Below, one piece after another: positions 55,405 through 64,000 of a stretch of 64,000 bases of DNA (position 1 is the stretch's first letter; each line of letters begins with the position of its first letter). This DNA comes from Colwellia polaris. GTDB taxonomy: Bacteria; Pseudomonadota; Gammaproteobacteria; Enterobacterales; Alteromonadaceae. The stretch lies in the NCBI RefSeq assembly GCF_002104515.1, contig NZ_NBOE01000001.1:558001-622000 (forward strand), written 5' to 3'. The translations under genes and the position numbers were made by a program. The notes beneath the pieces are model-generated. The model was not told where the DNA came from. It searched no databases and saw only the letters and a program-made list of their open reading frames with translations.

Positions 55405-55742
55405 TAAAAACATTCTTAAAAGAAGCAACAGTATTGAGTGTTTTTGATTTCCATAATGATGAGAAAATTTTTCTTGGGGAAATGTTATTCGGTATTGTTC
55501 ATTCAGATCAAACGTATCTATTTGAGAAAGGGCAAAGGGTAATAACATCACTAATTCAATCACAAAATAATTTTGAATTTATTACAAAAAGTGAGAATTA
55601 TTATGTCACTGATGATAAACCCGAAAGTTTTGAGTTGAGATTATCTGAATTTGTAGTCATGAGACATTTGTTGCTTTCACCTGCTGAAGTAATTGAAGCA
55701 AGAGAGAAATTAGAGCGTGAAGATGCAAAACGATTACATTGA
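55401..55742 (+). CDS. Hypothetical island protein
   Basis: 113 residues when started at the ATG at 55401, which overlaps the previous stop as ATGA; a longer in-frame start at 55383 is less likely. Starts MIKTFLKEATVLSVFDFHND and ends in a charged helix (PAEVIEAREKLEREDAKRLH). Beta-rich middle with FEKGQRVITSLIQSQ. No family recognised; no signal peptide. Confidence 0.62.
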   Translation: MIKTFLKEATVLSVFDFHNDEKIFLGEMLFGIVHSDQTYLFEKGQRVITSLIQSQNNFEFITKSENYYVTDDKPESFELRLSEFVVMRHLLLSPAEVIEAREKLEREDAKRLH

Positions 55743-55753
55743 ACGGTGGTCAA

Positions 55754-56158
55754 ATGAAACATAGTCAAAGAGCAATAATGACCTCAGTCGATCATCTCAA
55801 TGAAAATTTTGAAGTCAAAGTAAATAGGTGCCCAACTGCATTTGAAGATGATTCAGATAGCAGTGTATTATTTTCACTGCCAAAAGATAAATTCAGTGAC
55901 TATTTTGAAGTTGGTGATTTGATTGAATTCAAAAGCCTGGGTAGTTCCAGCCTAGAAATTGCCAACTTAAGCTGCAAGGTGCTTAGGTCAGCTAAGTTTA
56001 AACGCGAGCTAAACTCAATATTGAGGCGGTTAGATGATCATCATCATCCGTTGAAACGATGCATTTTATTAACCGAAGATAGCCTTGTTTTATTGTCTGT
56101 AGACAAGAACACTGAAGAGTTAACGCTATTAAAAAATCAGCAAAAAAACTTAGAGTAA
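55754..56158 (+). CDS. Hypothetical island protein
   Basis: 134 residues from the ATG at 55754, with GGTGG just before it; a TTG at 55739 overlaps the previous stop and is less likely. Soluble, contains LPKDKFSDYFEVGDLIEFKS, which looks like a small beta-barrel piece, then a basic helix FKRELNSILRRLDDHHHPLK. No family recognised. Ends 2 bp before the next start. Confidence 0.6.
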   Translation: MKHSQRAIMTSVDHLNENFEVKVNRCPTAFEDDSDSSVLFSLPKDKFSDYFEVGDLIEFKSLGSSSLEIANLSCKVLRSAKFKRELNSILRRLDDHHHPLKRCILLTEDSLVLLSVDKNTEELTLLKNQQKNLE

Positions 56159-56160
56159 TT

Positions 56161-56466
56161 ATGAAAAATTTTGAAGATAAAGTTGTTAAAGTGATCTCTA
56201 AACTAACTTGTGATGGTTGTGGAGAACAAGCAACTCAAGATGACTACGAATTTCATGAGTTTATAAGTATTGATCATAAATGTGGCTATGGAAGTATTCA
56301 CGGTGATGGCAATCAAATCAGTATTGATCTCTGCCAGAAGTGCTTTGCTGATATGTGCGGTGATAGTTTAACTGTTATTGAGCCTAATGATGAAAAGCAT
56401 GATAGTGGTTCACGAATTGATGTAAAAGATATCTTGTCAGCAAATAAAATAAGTAATCAGGAATAG
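56161..56466 (+). CDS. Small zinc-ribbon-like island protein
   Basis: 101 residues with KLTCDGCGEQATQDDYEFHE and a later ISIDLCQKCFADMCGDSLTV, so two CxxC pairs and nearby His residues that could bind one zinc. The central HKCGYGSIHGDGNQISIDLC stretch is highly conserved in proteins I remember from Pseudomonas and enterobacterial plasmids and integrative elements, all without known function. Last intact gene of the operon. Confidence 0.7.
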   Translation: MKNFEDKVVKVISKLTCDGCGEQATQDDYEFHEFISIDHKCGYGSIHGDGNQISIDLCQKCFADMCGDSLTVIEPNDEKHDSGSRIDVKDILSANKISNQE

Positions 56467-56661
56467 TTAACGTCTGCGTTAAAGTGGCTTGATCAACTCT
56501 GGGATGCTCAACATCTTTCAGAATCTGGAGGTGAGTTTCATCAACTAGTTGACTTGATTACTGCTTTTGAAGGGAAAAGTTGGGATTCATATTTTGGAAC
56601 AGTTGATGTTGCATCAGATGATTTTATGTCGGAGCGTGCAATTACTGTTGGTAAATCTTAA
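56467..56661 (+). pseudogene. Remnant reading frame after the operon
   Basis: An open stretch without a start codon reads SALKWLDQLWDAQHLSESGG, then EFHQLVDLITAFEGKSWDSY and FGTVDVASDDFMSERAITVG before the stop. Codon use and composition look protein-like, and it follows in the same direction as the operon, so it is probably the 3' part of a gene whose start has been lost. Confidence 0.5.
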
Positions 56662-56667
56662 CAAAGT

Positions 56668-56699
56668 GGTATTAACAGTAGTAGGTATTAACAGTAGTA
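56668..56699 (+). repeat. Two 16-bp tandem repeats
   Basis: GGTATTAACAGTAGTA twice (56668-56683, 56684-56699), followed by a partial third copy GGTATTAACG. Confidence 0.85.
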
Positions 56700-56741
56700 G
56701 GTATTAACGATTTATATTCTGCTTGCATAGCCTTAAAAAGA

Positions 56742-57131
56742 TTAACTATCTAGTGACTTAATGATCCCACATGCTTCAATAGTATTGTTTGAGCCACAAG
56801 CACTTGCCATCTGTTGTAACTCTGCTTTAAGCGCTCTTAATTCTTTCATACGCTTATTCACTAATGCGAGTTGCTGATCAATTAATGCATTAACGCTAGA
56901 GCAGCTTTCTTCTGGCTTATTTTTTAACTCTAATAGGCGTTTAGTATCATTGAGTGATATATCAAGGCTTCGGCAGTGCTTTACGAATTCCAACTGTTTA
57001 AGTGCTTTACTATCATACAACCTAAAATTACCTTCTGAACGGTTTGGATTTAACAGCAATCCTTCTCTTTCATAGTATCTAATTGTCTGTATTGAACAAC
57101 CTGATTTTTTTGAGAACTCACCTATTTTCAT
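56742..57131 (-). CDS. CadR/PbrR-type MerR-family metal-responsive regulator
   Basis: 129 residues starting MKIGEFSKKSGCSIQTIRYY (winged helix), followed by RSEGNFRLYD and the long dimer helix. The metal ligands typical of Cd/Pb sensors are present: Cys in EESCSSVNALID, and two Cys near the end in ASACGSNNTIEACGII. I start at the minus-strand ATG at 57131, the conserved N-terminus; a longer frame to 57191 would run through the promoter. It is divergent from the transporter genes, whose promoter carries its operator. Confidence 0.9.
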   Translation of the reverse strand: MKIGEFSKKSGCSIQTIRYYEREGLLLNPNRSEGNFRLYDSKALKQLEFVKHCRSLDISLNDTKRLLELKNKPEESCSSVNALIDQQLALVNKRMKELRALKAELQQMASACGSNNTIEACGIIKSLDS

Positions 57132-57148
57132 AAAATTCCCTAACAAAC

Positions 57149-57179
57149 TTGACTCTATAGTTACTATAGGATTTATAGT
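57149..57179 (+). promoter_or_regulatory. MerR-type promoter with 19-bp spacer and operator dyad
   Basis: TTGACT (57149-57154) and TATAGT (57174-57179) are separated by 19 bp instead of 17, the hallmark of MerR-activated promoters. The spacer contains the dyad CTATAGTTACTATAG. It drives the 57209 and 57927 genes on the plus strand. Confidence 0.88.
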
Positions 57180-57208
57180 AATAATATACAAGTTAACCGG
57201 AGTATAAA

Positions 57209-57940
57209 ATGGCTGAGAAATATTTAAATAATACGAATGTTGTTAATTTTGAACACAAGAATATCCAATCTCTTATTAATAAACGAGGGTGGAAAAATTT
57301 GGATGATTTCAACAAAATTGGTGCCGCTTATCAGTTTGTAAAAGATGAGATTCTCTTCGGCTATAATGAAAGCGATGATATTGCAGCAAGCGATGTGCTA
57401 GCAGATGGTTATGGGCAATGTAATACTAAGGGTAATCTATTAATGGCACTCTTGCGTGGATTAGGTATCCAGTGTCGTTTCCATGGTTTTACCATTGATC
57501 AGCAATTACAAAAAGGTGCCATTCCCAGCTATATATTTTGGCTAGCACCTAAATATATTATCCATAGTTGGGTAGAAGTTTATTTTGATGGGCGCTGGAT
57601 TAATTTAGAGGGCTTTATATTAGATAGGCAATACTTAACCTCACTACAGCAGAAGTTTAACCAAGAAAAAGATGATTTTTGTGGTTATGGTGTTGCGACA
57701 AAGTGCTTTTCATCACCAGATACAGATTGGCGTGGAGAGGATACCTATATTCAAAAAGAAGGTATCCATGACGACTTTGGACTTTATAATTCCCCTGATG
57801 AATTTTACCTAGAAAAAGGCACAAATTTATCAGGAGTAAAACGTTGGTTGTATCAACGCGTGATCCGTCATTTGATTAATATGAATGTATCAAAAATTAG
57901 AAATACAAAAGCACTGGAGGTACAAAATGCACAACCATAG
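57209..57940 (+). CDS. Transglutaminase-like superfamily protein in a metal-response operon
   Basis: 243 residues without signal peptide. The transglutaminase-core triad is visible: Cys in LADGYGQCNTKGNLLMALLR, His in IIHSWVEVYFDGRWINLEGF, and a following Asp (FILDRQYL). Such proteins may be cysteine peptidases; this subfamily is often found beside MerR regulators and CDF exporters. Its role in metal response is unknown. It overlaps the start of the CDF gene by 14 bases, so they are co-translated. Confidence 0.85.
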   Translation: MAEKYLNNTNVVNFEHKNIQSLINKRGWKNLDDFNKIGAAYQFVKDEILFGYNESDDIAASDVLADGYGQCNTKGNLLMALLRGLGIQCRFHGFTIDQQLQKGAIPSYIFWLAPKYIIHSWVEVYFDGRWINLEGFILDRQYLTSLQQKFNQEKDDFCGYGVATKCFSSPDTDWRGEDTYIQKEGIHDDFGLYNSPDEFYLEKGTNLSGVKRWLYQRVIRHLINMNVSKIRNTKALEVQNAQP

Positions 57941-58814
57941 TCACAGTCACCATCATGAAAAAAACGACCGCATTGGTTGGGCGTTTTTTCTTAATGTGAT
58001 ATTTACTATTATTGAATTTATTGGCGGTTGGCTAACCAACAGTACCGCGATAATGGCTGATGCAGTTCACGATCTTGGTGATAGTCTTTCAATAGGTTTT
58101 GCGTGGATTTTAAGTCGTTTTTCAGATAAAGAAGCATCAGACAAATTCAGTTATGGTTATCGCCGACTTACACTTTTTGGTGCATTGGTAAATAGTATCG
58201 TTTTGATTATTGGTTCTATTTGGGTTTTATTTGAAGCAATACCGAGGTTGTCCAATCCTGAAATGCCTGTAGTTGAGGGGATGCTGGGACTTGCCATACT
58301 CGGTGTTGTCGTTAACGGATATGCGGTATTTAAATTAAAAGCGGGTGAAACACTAAATGAAAAAGTGCTGACATGGCATCTACTTGAAGATGTACTTGGT
58401 TGGGTTGCTGTTCTTATAGTCTCCATTGTACTGTTGTTCGTTGAACTGCCGATATTAGATCCTCTATTATCAATAGGGTTTACGCTATTTATCTTGTTTA
58501 ACGTTTTTAGAAACTTGAAATCAACGTTGGTGCTTTTTCTTCAAGCGGCACCAGATAAAGAGACCCAAGAACGTATTAAACAATCATTAATGGAATTTCC
58601 AGAAGTTAATGGTATCCATCACATGCACTTTTGGTCACTAGATGGTGAAAGTCACGTTTTAACAGCTCATCTTGAGCTGAGTGACAACTTTGAAGTTGAA
58701 AACTTAATTAGACTTAAACAAGAAGTTGCAACTAAATTAGCTTCCTATCATTTATCGCATACGACGATAGAGTTTGAGTTTTTAAATGAAAGTTGCCGAG
58801 ACGATGCGAATTAA
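57927..58814 (+). CDS. CDF-family Zn/Cd/Co exporter (CzcD/ZitB type)
   Basis: 295 residues. The His-rich start MHNHSHSHHHEKND is followed by six membrane helices. The transport site is the HxxxD pair in MADAVHDLGDS (helix 2) and WHLLEDVLGW (helix 5), the His-Asp type usual for Zn/Cd proton antiporters. A cytoplasmic ferredoxin-like domain follows from about 200 (VNGIHHMHFWSLDGESHVLT). Start at 57927 has GGAGG six bases before it. Exports divalent metal from cytoplasm to periplasm, where the CzcCBA system next door could take it on. Confidence 0.93.
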   Translation: MHNHSHSHHHEKNDRIGWAFFLNVIFTIIEFIGGWLTNSTAIMADAVHDLGDSLSIGFAWILSRFSDKEASDKFSYGYRRLTLFGALVNSIVLIIGSIWVLFEAIPRLSNPEMPVVEGMLGLAILGVVVNGYAVFKLKAGETLNEKVLTWHLLEDVLGWVAVLIVSIVLLFVELPILDPLLSIGFTLFILFNVFRNLKSTLVLFLQAAPDKETQERIKQSLMEFPEVNGIHHMHFWSLDGESHVLTAHLELSDNFEVENLIRLKQEVATKLASYHLSHTTIEFEFLNESCRDDAN

Positions 58815-58847
58815 ACTTTAAAAGTTGAAATAAAAAAGATTAAATAT

Positions 58848-58881
58848 AAAAGCAGCTTAAACATAAATTAAGCTGCTTTTG
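58848..58881. terminator. Bidirectional terminator between the CDF gene and czcA
   Basis: AAAAGCAGCTTA pairs with TAAGCTGCTTTT across AACATAAAT (convergent genes on both sides). Confidence 0.85.
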
Positions 58882-58886
58882 GGGCA

Positions 58887-62922
<4,036 letters not shown>

Positions 62923-62992
62923 TTTTAATTCCTAAACGATTCAGTTAATAACTGAATCAATAAATTGTTATTAATCTTAAAGTGATGTTTAT

Positions 62993-64000
62993 TTAGAGTG
63001 ACAGCGCTTCGTTTGTTAGTTTTTCTATCTCTGCGCCGTAAATCAGGGCAGCAGATGCCGCGTCAATAAGGGTTCGCCGAGCATTTAACAACTCTTGTCT
63101 AGCCGATACATAATCAAGGTAGCCATATCTACCTTTTTGATAGGCGTCTTGAGTATCTTCCAGTGCATCTTCAAGCATTGGAATAACTGACTGCTTTAAT
63201 GAATTTGCCGTTAGTATGGCTTGTTTTCTATTGGAGTATGCTCGCAGTAAGTGATTTCTAAATCTTAACTTAGTCGCTTCTTTCTCTATAGCAACTTGAT
63301 CACGCTCTGCTAAGGCACTAGCGATTGCGCCAGAATTTCGCTTTTCAGCAAACAAAGGTAAGCTAAAACCAGCGACCAGTGCCGTATCATTAGCTTCTTG
63401 AGAGCGCCTAACACCGACAGACCATTTGATATTGGCAGTTGACTCTGTTTTAGCTAACTGTATTTCAGCCTCTTTTAGTCGTTGTTCGCTTGCATAGATT
63501 TGAATCGCTGGATTTTTTTCTAACTTCGCAAAAAGGCTGTTAAAGTCACTGTTATTGCCAAACTGAAAAAGATCACCTTGTACTTCAGAGAAGGTTACAG
63601 AGTTTTCTCCCCAGAAAGCTGCTAAAGAAAGTTTTAAATATTCCAAGCGCTTTTGTTCCGATTGAACAGTTAGATTTGCCTGAGCAATAACTGCTTTTGA
63701 GCGTTTCACTTCAGCCTCAGGAGTTGCACCTGCGCGGTTACGTTGAGATACAATCTCTAACGTTTCTTGTGCTAACTTCAGTGCATTATCTGCCAATATA
63801 ACTCTTTGTTGGGCTGCAAGTACTTCCACGTACTTTTCAGTGACTTGAGCCATCAAGTTTAGTGCTGCTACCTCTTTTTCAGCAGTGAGCAATGCTCTTG
63901 AGTTTGAAACAAGCCCAATTCGCGCTGAGCGTTTATCTCCCATTTCAATAACCGAAGATAGAGCGACAGTTAATTCTGCGCTTTCGAATGCAGAGAATTC
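62993..64000 (-). CDS. czcC: CzcC-type TolC-family outer-membrane channel (N-terminus beyond the window)
   Basis: The minus-strand frame is open to the window edge: upstream of an internal Met (63943) it continues with EFSAFESAELTVALSSVIEM, so the real start is outside. The visible 335 residues contain the coiled OEP repeats (AAQQRVILADNALKLAQETL, VKRSKAVIAQANLTVQSEQK) and the second repeat with YQKGRYGYLDYVSARQELLN. It belongs to the czcCBA operon, 70 bp before czcB. Confidence 0.9.
   Translation of the reverse strand, partial: EFSAFESAELTVALSSVIEMGDKRSARIGLVSNSRALLTAEKEVAALNLMAQVTEKYVEVLAAQQRVILADNALKLAQETLEIVSQRNRAGATPEAEVKRSKAVIAQANLTVQSEQKRLEYLKLSLAAFWGENSVTFSEVQGDLFQFGNNSDFNSLFAKLEKNPAIQIYASEQRLKEAEIQLAKTESTANIKWSVGVRRSQEANDTALVAGFSLPLFAEKRNSGAIASALAERDQVAIEKEATKLRFRNHLLRAYSNRKQAILTANSLKQSVIPMLEDALEDTQDAYQKGRYGYLDYVSARQELLNARRTLIDAASAALIYGAEIEKLTNEALSL

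Overview
The window looks like chromosome of an AT-rich marine gammaproteobacterium of the order Alteromonadales, most likely Colwelliaceae (Colwellia/Thalassotalea type). I infer this from protein similarity as I remember it, from the AT-rich coding sequence, and from gene order shared with enteric bacteria. The order ampD-ampE-pdhR-aceE-aceF-lpdA, then acnB and yacL, is the E. coli order broken up by about 30 kb of other genes. purA preceded by the small yjeT/DUF2065 gene, the metJ/metB-metL pair and the rapA-rluA pair are also conserved neighbourhoods. There are no rRNA or tRNA genes and no CRISPR array.

Layout. 1-2.1 kb: partial aspartic protease gene, ampD and ampE (cell-wall recycling). 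2.7-10 kb: the pyruvate dehydrogenase operon with its own repressor PdhR and a clear PdhR operator. 10.1-13.7 kb: DUF2065, purA, malic enzyme. 14-17.6 kb: PAS/sigma-54 activator, ccoG and a VOC protein. 17.8-22.1 kb: methionine regulon (metJ divergent from metB-metL, with tandem met boxes between them). 22.3-31 kb: TorF-type porin, rpe-trpS, a secreted trypsin-like protease coupled to a membrane FHA protein, a PAS-GGDEF-EAL protein and an MmcQ/YjbR protein.

31.3-39 kb is accessory: a 1636-residue RHS protein followed by a small membrane protein, a deleted REP-associated transposase, a DUF1778/GNAT toxin-antitoxin pair, a displaced RHS tip and other gene debris. A 93-bp direct repeat (one mismatch) brackets the toxin-antitoxin pair. 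39.2-49.7 kb returns to backbone: a long-form acnB, a TonB-like membrane protein, a solute-binding protein, yacL, DUF3530, rluA and rapA.

From about 50.97 kb to the window end lies what I read as a mobile island inserted inside the host phoH gene. The host PIN-PhoH gene is cut exactly after its Walker A motif. Immediately downstream is a second, divergent and intact PIN-PhoH gene, preceded by a 25-codon overlapping reading frame. The island continues with an operon of unknown proteins typical of plasmids and integrative elements, then a CadR/PbrR-type MerR regulator divergent from a transglutaminase-like gene and a CDF zinc/cadmium exporter, and convergent to these a CzcCBA heavy-metal RND efflux operon that runs off the end of the window. 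The far end of the island and the missing half of phoH are not in view.
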